From: a bacterium SCSIO 12741
GTDB taxonomy: Bacteria; Bacteroidota; Bacteroidia; Flavobacteriales_G; Salibacteraceae
NCBI GenBank assembly: GCA_024398055.1
Contig: CP073749.1
Span: 4,154,594 to 4,218,593, forward strand
DNA length: 64,000 nt
Direction of reading: 5' to 3'
The notes under the pieces are model-generated. The model was not told where the DNA came from, ran no database searches, and worked only from the letters and a program-made list of their open reading frames with translations. Position numbers and translations under genes: made by a program. The stretch's first letter is position 1. Every line of letters starts with the position of its first letter. Positions 1 through 8,788 of this stretch are shown in pieces.

Positions 1-2
1 AA

Positions 3-647
3 AAACTGATTTCCCAGTCACTGGATCAATACTTTTCGGATTTTAAAGAATATCACCTGATTATTTTAATTGGTTTTACCGTGATAATTGCCTTGATTCA
101 AATTATACAATCAATGTATGTATCCAAAAAAATTGAACGTTTTAAAAACGCCCTTAAAAAGTCAGAGATAAAATACTCAAAGTATAGCGAGCTCCAAATC
201 ACGGCATTGAGAAAAATTTACCACCTTTTGGCGAAATTTCAGCTCGCAAATAACCTGATATTCAATTCTGAGCCACATAGTATTGGACATACCAAGTTTA
301 AAGAAAGAATTAACCAATGGATCAAACTCTATGTGGAAACGGCAAGTGAGTTTTCAAGGGAAAAATTACTTCTAACTCCAGAAATAAAAAAGGCATTTTC
401 AGATACTATAGGCGATTTCGACGAGATTAAAAGTATACTTATCTATGAGGCTAATAGACTTGATTACTTTGAAATGGAACATCAGGGTAATTGGAATGCT
501 ATGTATGAATTTGAAGAATTCGAACTTGATGAAATTAATACAAAGATCAGTTCTTTAAAGGAAAAGGATTCAGTAAAGAAATCTAATACTCATATTAGGA
601 ATTTGAGAGAAGAAATAGAGCACCTATTTCACCGGATTAATCAATAA
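3..647 (+). CDS. Hypothetical protein with N-terminal membrane segment (5' end outside window)
   Basis: The frame is open from the left edge, so the gene starts outside the window. A GTG at 81 could be read as a start, but the codons before it encode part of the hydrophobic segment that continues through it (YHLIILIGFTV, then IIALIQIIQ), so the GTG is probably internal. After this single predicted membrane helix comes a Lys/Glu-rich, helical, probably cytoplasmic region of about 170 residues. I recognise no family. The next gene follows after 11 bp on the same strand, so the two are probably co-transcribed. The DNA is AT-rich compared with the rest of the window. Confidence 0.6.
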   Translation, partial: KLISQSLDQYFSDFKEYHLIILIGFTVIIALIQIIQSMYVSKKIERFKNALKKSEIKYSKYSELQITALRKIYHLLAKFQLANNLIFNSEPHSIGHTKFKERINQWIKLYVETASEFSREKLLLTPEIKKAFSDTIGDFDEIKSILIYEANRLDYFEMEHQGNWNAMYEFEEFELDEINTKISSLKEKDSVKKSNTHIRNLREEIEHLFHRINQ

Positions 648-658
648 AATAGGAATGG

Positions 659-1999
659 ATGAAGACTAATCTGATATTTGAACTTCTGGATGAAATGGGA
701 TTAAGTGAGACTTCATTTCCTGATAAAGTGATGGCTTGGAATATTGAAGAATTCAATGATTTTCATATTCGAATTAATGAAGCCATAGCGTATTCTAAAA
801 ATCGAAACACGGTTAATCAATACTCGTTTATCGCCAACACCCAAATGAGCGGAGGACCAGATCCATGCGCAATGATCGATTGTAGGCATAAAAATTTGGA
901 CTTACTTGCTCGAAATACGCTATTATATGCGGATAAAGTTTATCTCCAGAATTGGTTTGAGAGGTCGCATGAAATAGAAAGTATTAATGATGAACAAAAA
1001 ATAAGTGTTGCGAACAGCATCGGGCTTTTGCATTACGTAAGGCCACTATTGGAAAAGGGTTACTTTGAGATTTGTTCATCCGAACATCACTTTTGTCCCT
1101 CATGTTATCAAGAATTGCTCGATTCTGGCTTAGAGGATTTTGAGAAAAAAATTGACCGCCTTGAAAAATATTTAGTCAATAAATATTTAAAAAAGGGAGT
1201 CTATACATTGGAAGAAAAAAATGGCCACGTCTTCATAGTTGCAGATGGACCATCTAATTTATTTGAACATCCAGCGTATGTGCACTACACAGATCAAATT
1301 CCAAAGGGCATTATAGAACTACTTGAATCTGGGAGTAAAGTTGAATTAAAAAAGAAAGAATCTTTGGCTTCAGGAATAATAAACTTTTTTGTTAATCAAA
1401 TAATAGAGGATCTTCAATATCAAGACTATTATGGGAAAGTAGTCAATTCGAATTACCTTACTACTAGAGAAATAGATTTTAAGGCTCTTTCGAAGATAAA
1501 TTCGAATAAGACTAACAATCTCAATGAAAAAGTACTTTCGTCTCTTTCACATAGTGTTCCGTATGTTCTTAATTCGGAGTTATCGAGTTTGGTGGAATTA
1601 AGAGAAAAAGAAGGGGAATCTTTCCAGGTATATAGAAATAGCATGGCCACTTTGTCAAAAGATTTGAGGAAGGAGACGGATGAAAAGGTTCAACAAGCAT
1701 TGAAAGATGTTATCGAACCCGAAATATTGAAGATTAACAGATCAATTAAAAACTCAAAATCCTTATTAAAACAAGATCTTAGTATTGATGTTCTAATTGG
1801 TTCTTGCTTTGTTGGTGTTGGATTGTTCAGTGGTATTGTCCCCGCAAACATAGGTCCAATAATAGCAGGGATTGGTGGGGTGGATTTCCTTAACAAAGTA
1901 ACAAAAAATGTGGTGAAATTAAATCAAGACCCACCTCAAATACGTGAGAATAACTTCTACTTTCTGTGGAAGGCCAGTCAACATGGATCCGAACTATAA
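659..1999 (+). CDS. Hypothetical protein, Cys/His-rich N-terminal half and C-terminal hydrophobic segment
   Basis: A 446-residue protein of unknown family, 11 bp downstream of the previous gene. Near residues 66-100 is a conserved-looking PDPCAMIDCRHKN stretch, and around residues 137-150 a cluster CSSEHHFCPSC that could bind a metal, although I cannot assign a known zinc finger. The middle is charged and helical. Near residues 375-405 is a Gly-rich hydrophobic segment that may be a membrane hairpin. Pairing with an upstream single-pass membrane protein, in an AT-rich accessory stretch next to a RadC gene and a nuclease-like gene, suggests cargo of an accessory region. A defence role is only a guess from context. 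Confidence 0.6.
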   Translation: MKTNLIFELLDEMGLSETSFPDKVMAWNIEEFNDFHIRINEAIAYSKNRNTVNQYSFIANTQMSGGPDPCAMIDCRHKNLDLLARNTLLYADKVYLQNWFERSHEIESINDEQKISVANSIGLLHYVRPLLEKGYFEICSSEHHFCPSCYQELLDSGLEDFEKKIDRLEKYLVNKYLKKGVYTLEEKNGHVFIVADGPSNLFEHPAYVHYTDQIPKGIIELLESGSKVELKKKESLASGIINFFVNQIIEDLQYQDYYGKVVNSNYLTTREIDFKALSKINSNKTNNLNEKVLSSLSHSVPYVLNSELSSLVELREKEGESFQVYRNSMATLSKDLRKETDEKVQQALKDVIEPEILKINRSIKNSKSLLKQDLSIDVLIGSCFVGVGLFSGIVPANIGPIIAGIGGVDFLNKVTKNVVKLNQDPPQIRENNFYFLWKASQHGSEL

Positions 2000-2001
2000 G
2001 C

Positions 2002-2262
2002 TCAACGTAACAACTTCCGAATCTCGCTCAAATACAACCCGGTCATTTCCTTGATTTCCTTCTCATCATAACCTTTCGTTTTCATTTTGACTGCAATATC
2101 ACGAGCTTTCTTCTTCTCAGCCCGTTCGCGCTCAATCTGAATCTTCCATTCCTTCAACTCAGCCTGAGCCGCACCCACAATCTCAAACTTCCCAGACCTC
2201 TGCAAACGCTCAATCTCACCTTCATCAGCCAAACTCAAAAACGCCTTCTCAGCGACCATGGC
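2002..2262 (-). pseudogene. RadC 3'-end remnant (duplicate tail)
   Basis: The frame encodes only the last ~80 residues of a RadC-family protein, from EKAFLSLADEGE to SEIRKLLR. About 62 of 80 residues match the tail of the RadC gene at 3525-4124. No JAMM motif precedes it: upstream of 2262 the frame runs into the end of the membrane-protein gene, so the longer ATG at 2331 is spurious. It is either a decayed second radC or a tail copied during recombination. An ATG at about 2262 (MVAEKAF) is possible, but an expressed 87-residue product seems unlikely. Confidence 0.6.
2011..2252. repeat. Direct repeat copy 1 (radC 3' end)
   Basis: This stretch of about 242 bp aligns with 3508-3750 in the same orientation. 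Both begin with the same CAACTTCCGAATCTC block and end at the codons for EKAF. The two copies flank the membrane-protein gene 2283-3497. One visible indel separates them, ACAACCCGG here against ACAACCCG in copy 2. Confidence 0.65.
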
Positions 2263-2282
2263 TTGACGGTCAAGAATTGAAC

Positions 2283-3497
2283 CTAAAAAACAACTGCCAA
2301 ATAGGAGAAGATAACCGCAAAAAGACCGCAAACCGCAATTGTTAGCTGAAATGGATTGTTTTTAGGAAGATATCCTTTGTGAAAAAACCATTTTAGGCAT
2401 TCTAAAACAATCTTACATATCCAACCGGTCATGATCACTGACAAAAAAAACAGAGTTGGGATAAAAGCAGTATGCATGACCCAAAAATATACTCCAAAGT
2501 GTAGGAGTTTACCTTCAGGAGATTTAGCGATTAGTACGTTAAAAACTTCGAGAATAGTTAGACTTTCTTCAGTATACAATAGTCCAAAAAACAAAGAGAA
2601 TATGGCTAGGATAGTAGCAATGAAAAGATCTAATAATATGAATAACGGAAGTAAAACCTTGCGAAAATTCAGGGACTTTTTAAGTAGGGCATAGGTAAAG
2701 ATTAAAGTTAAACCGTCTGAAAAAAAATTTGATATTAGCATTTGCCAAGTACGGGGTATGTGATCTAATGGGTATAAAATGTGACCTATTAGAAATGACA
2801 AAAAAGTCAAACTAAAACTACCGGCAACAAAAAGCCCTATCATCGGTTTAATAAGGCCCATAAATGAATAATAATTTATCATGCTAGGGCCATCATGAAA
2901 AGTTGGATATATTTCACTTACAAAGAATCTAAAATGCCAAATCCAAATAGGAGGAGCAATTAGAATGATTAATACTGTTGACCAAATGAACGATAGGCTA
3001 ATAGTAAGTTTAATTATCAAAAACGTTGAATACAAGCCTGTTATCATAAATAACATTATAAATATCAGACCCGGAGGTATCTTAAGTAGATATTCTTCTA
3101 TCGGCTTATGGTTTAAATGAAACCAATGATACACAGCAAAAACCAAAACGAATATTAATCCAGCTAAAACAGAATAAAATGAAAATCCCCAGACAACAAA
3201 ATGTAGAATCAACGTGGTAGGGTGTATGAATAGGTAAAACAGTGGAATAAAGTCATTGCTTTCAATAAATCTTGTAAGGCGATTGTTGAAAAGAAACTTC
3301 GGATAAATTAATTGGCGAATTATATTGGTAGGTAAAGATCTAAAGGGACTTTCATCAATTAGTATCCATGACTTTTTGAAAAATAATCTTAAACCTTCAA
3401 AATTCTGAGACGAGCTATTTTCGACAATTTTTAATATGGCTCCAAACAATGCGAACAAAAAAGCCGTAAAGCCAAAAAAGGTACTTATTGATATCAT
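2283..3497 (-). CDS. Multi-pass membrane protein, unknown
   Basis: A 404-residue protein with about nine or ten predicted membrane helices across its whole length, starting with a hydrophobic N-terminus (ISISTFFGFTAFLFALFGAI). No transporter signature or catalytic motif is recognisable. It lies exactly between two copies of the radC 3' end, and its last codons run into the upstream edge of the remnant. AT-rich. It looks like cargo acquired at the radC tail. The start at 3497 is the first ATG after copy 2 of the repeat. Confidence 0.6.
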   Translation of the reverse strand: MISISTFFGFTAFLFALFGAILKIVENSSSQNFEGLRLFFKKSWILIDESPFRSLPTNIIRQLIYPKFLFNNRLTRFIESNDFIPLFYLFIHPTTLILHFVVWGFSFYSVLAGLIFVLVFAVYHWFHLNHKPIEEYLLKIPPGLIFIMLFMITGLYSTFLIIKLTISLSFIWSTVLIILIAPPIWIWHFRFFVSEIYPTFHDGPSMINYYSFMGLIKPMIGLFVAGSFSLTFLSFLIGHILYPLDHIPRTWQMLISNFFSDGLTLIFTYALLKKSLNFRKVLLPLFILLDLFIATILAIFSLFFGLLYTEESLTILEVFNVLIAKSPEGKLLHFGVYFWVMHTAFIPTLFFLSVIMTGWICKIVLECLKWFFHKGYLPKNNPFQLTIAVCGLFAVIFSYLAVVF

Positions 3498-3507
3498 TAT
3501 CTAATTA

Positions 3508-3750
3508 CAACTTCCGAATCTCACTCAAATACAACCCGTCATTTTCTTAATCATCTGCTCATCAAATCCTTCGGCCTTCATTTTCTTACCGACTTCGATA
3601 GCCTTATTTTTCTCACCGCGCTCACGCTCAATTTGAAGTTTCCATTCTTTGAGTTCTGCTTTCGCAGCATCCACAATCTCAAACTTCCCGGATTTCTGCA
3701 ACCGATCAATTTCACCTTCATCAGCCAAACTCAAGAATGCCTTCTCCGAA
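3508..3750. repeat. Direct repeat copy 2 (radC 3' end)
   Basis: Second copy of the radC tail sequence, forming the 3' end of the nearly intact RadC gene. Compared with copy 1 it lacks one base in the CCCG(G) stretch at 3535-3538, which truncates the protein. Confidence 0.65.
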
Positions 3751-4124
3751 ATAATCAAATGATCAATCACCTCCACATTCAACAACCGACCAACCTTGAT
3801 GATCTTATCCGTAAAATCCAAATCCGATCGGGAAGGGGAGACCTCGCCCGAAGGATGATTATGAACCAGAATCAACTTAACCGCCAATTTGTAGATCGCC
3901 ATCCTAAAAATATCAGGTGGATCTGCATTGACACGATTCACCGCACCCAAACCAATTAGCTCGATAAACAAGACCTTGTTCTTGTTATCCAAACCAACCA
4001 CCCAAAAGTGTTCCTGGTTACGCCGGATTTTGTTTTCACGCAACAGGACTTGCTGCATGATTTTGTAGATGTCGTCTGAGTTCAGAATCTTAGTTTTTTG
4101 AGTTAAGGTTAAGCGTACATTCAT
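3525..4124 (-). CDS. radC: RadC-family JAB/MPN-domain protein (C-terminus frameshifted)
   Basis: A 199-residue RadC-type protein. It has the JAMM metal-binding motif HNHPSGEVSPSRSDLD (His-x-His ... Asp) near residues 92-107, and lacks the N-terminal helix-hairpin-helix part of long RadC proteins. Short forms like this are common in Bacteroidota and often sit in mobile or accessory regions; the biochemical role of the family is unsettled. The protein ends MTGCI, whereas the duplicate tail at 2002 reads MTGLYLSEIRKLL. Adding one base at 3535-3538 restores this reading and moves the stop to 3505, so the truncation may be an assembly error. On the minus strand a TATATTTG sequence lies just 3 bases before the ATG. 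Confidence 0.85.
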   Translation of the reverse strand: MNVRLTLTQKTKILNSDDIYKIMQQVLLRENKIRRNQEHFWVVGLDNKNKVLFIELIGLGAVNRVNADPPDIFRMAIYKLAVKLILVHNHPSGEVSPSRSDLDFTDKIIKVGRLLNVEVIDHLIISEKAFLSLADEGEIDRLQKSGKFEIVDAAKAELKEWKLQIERERGEKNKAIEVGKKMKAEGFDEQMIKKMTGCI

Positions 4125-4301
4125 AGCAAATATAGGTTGATTGAATGAAATTAGTTTCGGTTGAAAATATAGTAACTAAAATACGGAAATTCGGCACGAA
4201 ACCCAAGTATATCAAAGGATTGCTACAATGATTGGCAAAGAACTTTCAGATCACATTTCTGTTAAAGAGCAGACCATTACAAAAGGCTTTTTTTATGCTA
4301 A

Positions 4302-6209
4302 TTAAGAGATTCGTTTTTTCTTAGGCTTAACCGCATTTGGCAATCCAACGGTCCTATTATCGTAGTAGTTATCTATGTTTCGTTTATAATTCACAATGCT
4401 TATATGTTGGTTCTCTTTTTCATCACCAAGAGGGAATTTTCCTTCTAAGAAAAATCCGAGCATATCAATTTCATCGGAAAATGTGATGTCATTCCTTTCA
4501 TATAATGCTAACCTATGGGAAAGGTAATCCTTGAAATCCTCTTCACTTTCAATGAGTTCGGCAAAGACCATTAGATCATAAAGTGAAACAATCCAACTCC
4601 ATTTATAAGCAGGGTCAATTAATCCCGCATTAACCAGGTATTTTAGGTTAGCTGATATTGCTGAAAAGTGCTCAAGTGTTACCGAGATTTTATGATAATT
4701 CTTGATCTTGCTTTTGTCTATTGTAAGCTGTTTTCCAACACCGTCTTCAGTATAGCTGAAGTTAGCTGATTGATTTTCTTGAATATATCCTAAAGCTCTA
4801 TGGCATTGATAAGACCCTTCACCAATTGTTTCCGAAATTCGATCCTTTAGACCTTTTAATGCGCCTCTACGCTGCTTGGTGTTAAGTTCTCCAGCTTTTA
4901 CTTCTACGATATAAACGGTGTCATTTGATACGCCGAGAATATCCAATTCTGTTGATTTTAGCTGGCCATTATCAATAAAATCATACTTCAATGAATGATA
5001 GAAATTAGCCGTTGGAGCAATCTTTTCGAATAGTGATTTTACTTTTCTCTCTAAGTAATTATCTCTTGAGTTTTGGTTTGAGTTTCCCTTATAACTATGT
5101 TCATAATAAACTGAATCGGCATCTTTGATCATTCCTTCCACAATTCCAAACAGGTTTCTAAAAGGTAAAGACATAGAGTAATGATAATATCTGCCCTCAT
5201 CCTTTATTAGTGGTTTGAGCTTTATTATTGAGTCATTTAGAGGGAATGCTTTGAATTTAGGGGGGGTAAGAAAGTTCTGGTTCTCATCAAATTCACAAGA
5301 AATTCTATCAAAAATTTTCAACTCGGTGTCGGTTTCAGGGATTACCCAAAATATTGTCTTAAAACTGGCAATTCTATCCAGACTGTGGCTAGTGACTTGA
5401 TTTGGTGATTCAGGATCATAAAGATCTGGATTAGCTTGAGTGAACTGTTGAATGAAATGCATACCCGTTTCGATCATTTTTCTTTGCACTTCGGCTTCAC
5501 CTACATTTTCCATCCATCTTTTAAGTCTTTCATGGGATTGAGTAGCACCAAAAGGGTTTCCAACTTTTGAATAAACGAGATTGTCGAGTTTCAATATGGT
5601 TTGCAATATATCGTTGCTACCAAATCCATAATATTGAATTAGGAATCCGTCATGTGGTGTGAAAACTTCTTTAAAAACCTCCATTATATGGATTTGATAA
5701 CCGTTTCCTCTAACGTTCATTGTATCGGTCATGATACTTGTTCTGAGCCAATGGTCAAATTGATCACCATCTTTAGGTATCTCTGCGGAAATTTCCCAGA
5801 AATTGACGTTAGTTTTGATCTTTGATAGTTGGTTAAATATTGACTCGAGATCAGCCTCGGTAGGAATCAAATTTGCATTGTTGTTGCCAGAAGCAAGGGA
5901 AATGCTCATGGCATATTCGAGAAGTGTTTCAATCTCATCGTCTTCTTCAATACTATCTTCATCAATCCTCTGCGGGGAGCTGTCTGTATTTGCTTGAAGA
6001 AAAGTACTGTATAGGGTAGGAGTCGATTTGATTAGTTTAGACCCTAACGCCCCAAGAACATAATGTTTGTCGTATTGATTTATGAGGGAGATTAGAGTTC
6101 CAATTTCTGCCTGAATCCACTCTAAATATCGGGGTCTGTCTTTACGGGCTTCGTTTATAGCATGTCTATAATTTTCGCGAATTTCTTCAGGAATCTCAAT
6201 GTAGTGCAT
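4302..6209 (-). CDS. Large protein with PD-(D/E)XK nuclease-like motif
   Basis: A 635-residue protein with no family I can name. Around residues 420-440 it has TELDILG, a short spacer, then YIVEVKAGE, which fits the core (E-x-D ... E-x-K) of PD-(D/E)XK nuclease folds seen in restriction-like enzymes. An acidic low-complexity stretch (DEDSIEEDDEIE) lies near residue 90. The long N-terminal part, about 350 residues, has no visible motif. There is no signal peptide or membrane helix, so it should be cytoplasmic. It is single, with no methyltransferase beside it, between RadC and a small hypothetical gene. A DNA-degrading defence role is inference from the motif and the accessory context. Confidence 0.65.
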   Translation of the reverse strand: MHYIEIPEEIRENYRHAINEARKDRPRYLEWIQAEIGTLISLINQYDKHYVLGALGSKLIKSTPTLYSTFLQANTDSSPQRIDEDSIEEDDEIETLLEYAMSISLASGNNNANLIPTEADLESIFNQLSKIKTNVNFWEISAEIPKDGDQFDHWLRTSIMTDTMNVRGNGYQIHIMEVFKEVFTPHDGFLIQYYGFGSNDILQTILKLDNLVYSKVGNPFGATQSHERLKRWMENVGEAEVQRKMIETGMHFIQQFTQANPDLYDPESPNQVTSHSLDRIASFKTIFWVIPETDTELKIFDRISCEFDENQNFLTPPKFKAFPLNDSIIKLKPLIKDEGRYYHYSMSLPFRNLFGIVEGMIKDADSVYYEHSYKGNSNQNSRDNYLERKVKSLFEKIAPTANFYHSLKYDFIDNGQLKSTELDILGVSNDTVYIVEVKAGELNTKQRRGALKGLKDRISETIGEGSYQCHRALGYIQENQSANFSYTEDGVGKQLTIDKSKIKNYHKISVTLEHFSAISANLKYLVNAGLIDPAYKWSWIVSLYDLMVFAELIESEEDFKDYLSHRLALYERNDITFSDEIDMLGFFLEGKFPLGDEKENQHISIVNYKRNIDNYYDNRTVGLPNAVKPKKKRIS

Positions 6210-6347
6210 TTAAAAAGAATTTAAGATTGAAAGAGTTATATAAAACTAATCTGTTTCGCAAATTCTTGCACACTGACTAATAAGGTAATGTGTTAACTTT
6301 TTTAAATTCAAATGCTTATTTTAGAGTGACAACCAACAACACAAAAA

Positions 6348-6782
6348 ATGCCAGAACTAAACACCCATTTCACCGATTTAGTCATTGAAAGATTAGAAGC
6401 TCATTCCATTCCATTTGAGGTAATCGACAAAGAGAGTGGGGGAGTAAACCTCCAAATAAAGGGTAGTGATAATGCAGTGAAATACCTGACTGTCGAACCG
6501 CTTGATTTAACCCAACAACGCTTCCTCAAAATCCACAAAACCAACTTCCCCCATGAACAAGCCCAAAACCTCTGGATTGCGCTGATATTAACAATGGACG
6601 ATATGAAACCCGTCATTTATCTGATTCCAATAACGGTATTTGAAACCGAAACCCAGATCTTCAAAAACCACGACATCGAACCACACACATTCGCCAGCAA
6701 CTGGGAGATTCGGGTATTTACCAACGGAATCCAGGAACTATGTCAATACGCCTTAGAACATCAGATTAAGCACCTAATCTGA
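6348..6782 (+). CDS. Small hypothetical protein
   Basis: A 144-residue soluble protein divergent from the nuclease-like gene, with 138 bp between them. It reads like a compact alpha/beta fold with alternating hydrophobic stretches (KYLTVEPLDL, LWIALILTMD, PVIYLIPITVF), loosely similar in style to small DUF4365-like or nuclease-associated domains, but I see no catalytic motif and make no assignment. The ATG at 6348 follows an AT-rich leader and is the only good start. Confidence 0.55.
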   Translation: MPELNTHFTDLVIERLEAHSIPFEVIDKESGGVNLQIKGSDNAVKYLTVEPLDLTQQRFLKIHKTNFPHEQAQNLWIALILTMDDMKPVIYLIPITVFETETQIFKNHDIEPHTFASNWEIRVFTNGIQELCQYALEHQIKHLI

Positions 6783-6930
6783 ATTTCCAGAGACGAAAAT
6801 ATTATGTTAAGTAGAAATCTAAAAGGAGCGCGTTGGCCCGGGCGAAAATGGCGGGCGTGCGCTGGATAAGGTCGCTGCAAGCGGGCTGCGGGCCGAGCAT
6901 TTTTTCGTCCTTGATTTTTTCTTTGGTTCG

Positions 6931-6956
6931 TTTCTTTTGTATCAAGACAAAAGAAA
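6931..6956. repeat. Perfect 10-bp inverted repeat (hairpin)
   Basis: TTTCTTTTGT, a six-base loop ATCAAG, then ACAAAAGAAA. It follows a G+C-rich stretch and the words CTTTGGTTCG. The combination resembles a dispersed non-coding repeat I associate with Bacteroidota genomes, but only this copy is in the window. Confidence 0.55.
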
Positions 6957-7299
6957 TGCACTTCCACAAGCTTTAGAATAATCAGGCGTGCCGCTAGGCA
7001 GAATCACAAGAGCAGCCAACTTAAACGAACCAAAAACCAACCAACATTAAATAAATCTTTCTGAGAATCGCTCAGAATCATTTAAACCGATCTACCGGCC
7101 ATAACAGCCAAAACCTACGATCTCAAATTTTGAGTATTCTGTACGAATCCCTGAATCAAAACGAAATATCGAATTCTCGTGCAGATATAATTTAGCGCAG
7201 GCCGAGGAGGCTGGATTGGTGCCTTAAAATATTTGGTTATCGCAGCCAAATGATTTTATAAACCAATAGCGTTGGTGTACGGCAATTTAACATAGCGAC

Positions 7300-7564
7300 T
7301 AATTATAGGACAACCATATTGGTTGACGAGATTTTAAAATTCAGATGTGCGGCTGGGAAAATTCTATTTATAGCGAAACGCTATTTAGCATAGTATCCAT
7401 TATAGTTGACAAAAGGCTCCGATTTAAAACCGGATTTGTTTTAACATAAAATCATTGCCGTTATCGAACTAAAGTCCGAGAACTGATTTTATGTTAACCG
7501 CGTGGCGGCCACAAATCCTATATACTGGCAGAGTCAATAATTCAGCCCCTTTGTCCTATAATTA
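7300..7564. repeat. 14-bp inverted repeats bounding ~265 bp
   Basis: TAATTATAGGACAA at 7300-7313 is exactly complementary in reverse to TTGTCCTATAATTA at 7551-7564. The interval has no convincing reading frame and contains a second inverted repeat. The size and ends resemble a small non-autonomous element, but no target duplication was identified. Confidence 0.5.
7441..7497. repeat. Perfect 14-bp inverted repeat with 29-base loop
   Basis: TTAACATAAAATCA at 7441-7454 pairs perfectly with TGATTTTATGTTAA at 7484-7497. It lies inside the larger inverted repeat 7300-7564. It has no T-run after the stem, so it does not look like a terminator. Confidence 0.6.
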
Positions 7565-7824
7565 ATATTATGTTAAATAGAATATTTAATCTTATGCCCT
7601 GGTGTACAGCTGTTTGTGGGTTTTGTGAATTTCTATCAAAACAAAACGATCTACAATCCTCTTCAATTATAACAGGGATAAAATCAGAATTTAACGCCCG
7701 TAATTCATGGATGAAAAAAACAAAACCACATGGCCAGCTTAGAATTAAAACCAGCGAAAAGAATTTCAGAAACCAATTCGCCAACGATCATTTGACTTGG
7801 GAATCGATCAGAGCTGTTTGAGAA

Positions 7825-8601
7825 TTATTTAGAAAGAATCACCTTCAATTCATCCACCTCAAATTGAATGTCATCCTCACCTATCTGGTCAAAGGGATTC
7901 TCCAAATGCTCTTGAAGATTGTCGAGGCTTACCAAAATGGTACTGTACAACACGGCGATGATGTAGGTCATGAACGGATGGGAAAAATCGGAATACGTGC
8001 TGGCCGAGTATGGTCCGTATAGAATGGGGAAAAAATAGATGAAAATTTTACTGTAAGCTCGCAACGTTACCGGTGTACGGTAAAAGAAAATGTTGCGAAC
8101 TATTCCATAACTGATAAGCATCTTGCTCACGTATTGATGCAGTCTGGATAATTCGCTTCCACCCAGGCCTAAGGCTCGATAGCCCTCGATATGAGTGGAT
8201 AGTTGCGACATGGCTTCATAGATGGCAAACTCGGATGATTTGGCCTCTTCGGGCTTTTTCATAAAGTTTCGGCTTATCTCCACAAAAAGTTGGTTGAGCT
8301 CTCCCCTTACTTTTTCCACATCATCTGGCGATTTGTCTCCTAACCAATCTCTTATTCCCAAATAATAGGATATGGCGTGTCCTTTTAAATCTGCGTAAAA
8401 CTGAAGAGCATGTTCCCGACGTTTATAAGCACTATCGATGCTAAATACTATGGGAAATACGATGGCGATACTAATCAGGTAAAACGGAAATTCGGCTTTG
8501 ATTTCATAGTGAACGCAGGCGTATGAGGACAACAGTGAAACCACGACCATTAGTAGGGTTTTGTAATTGATTATGGAGAAAAAACTCTTCGCAATTTTCA
8601 T
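7825..8601 (-). CDS. Bestrophin-like membrane protein
   Basis: A 258-residue membrane protein. Two hydrophobic helices lie at the N-terminus (about residues 12-55) and two near residues 185-235, with a helical cytosolic stretch between. The tail LDNLQEHLENPFDQIGEDDI resembles the bestrophin-type (RFP-TM) anion-channel signature, in which an acidic ENPF segment follows the last helix. A chloride-channel role is inferred from family resemblance only. It is not in an operon: the next gene upstream is divergent at 8789, and downstream is gene-poor DNA. Confidence 0.6.
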   Translation of the reverse strand: MKIAKSFFSIINYKTLLMVVVSLLSSYACVHYEIKAEFPFYLISIAIVFPIVFSIDSAYKRREHALQFYADLKGHAISYYLGIRDWLGDKSPDDVEKVRGELNQLFVEISRNFMKKPEEAKSSEFAIYEAMSQLSTHIEGYRALGLGGSELSRLHQYVSKMLISYGIVRNIFFYRTPVTLRAYSKIFIYFFPILYGPYSASTYSDFSHPFMTYIIAVLYSTILVSLDNLQEHLENPFDQIGEDDIQFEVDELKVILSK

Positions 8602-8788
8602 AAAGGTGATGCTTGTTTTGGGGAATGATCCTTACTAATTTAATCAAAATGCATCTCGGAGTGGGTATGCGGCTTCTCTCCTGCCAAAAATCAAATACCT
8701 TAATTTCAGCCGGTTGATCATTGTTGAGTCGGCCAGGCAATATTTTAACGGGCTCTTGGTTAGTCTCTCCAAAAAAGGCTACCACCCT

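Larger units (their letters stand above)
6783..7824. other. Gene-poor 1-kb region with inverted repeats
   Basis: No confident gene is seen here. The first 120 bases contain a G+C-rich patch (about 6830-6900), unlike its surroundings, followed by a perfect hairpin. From 7060 to 7564 the DNA is AT-rich with two separate perfect 14-bp inverted repeats, listed on their own. The sequence ATATTATGTTAA occurs near both ends, at about 6799 and 7566. Two overlapping short frames at 7542-7784 (-) and 7570-7821 (+) were judged insufficient. The layout looks like decayed mobile or cassette DNA, without any transposase remnant. Confidence 0.5.

Noticed and set aside
6783-7564. Integron attC array
   Set aside because: The inverted repeats do not carry the RYYYAAC / GTTRRRY ends and no integrase is in the window.
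7542-7821. Overlapping short frames on both strands (80 and 83 residues)
   Set aside because: They overlap each other, the minus frame starts with TTG and has no promoter or spacing evidence, and neither resembles a known protein. The minus one has a hydrophobic N-terminus and remains the better candidate.
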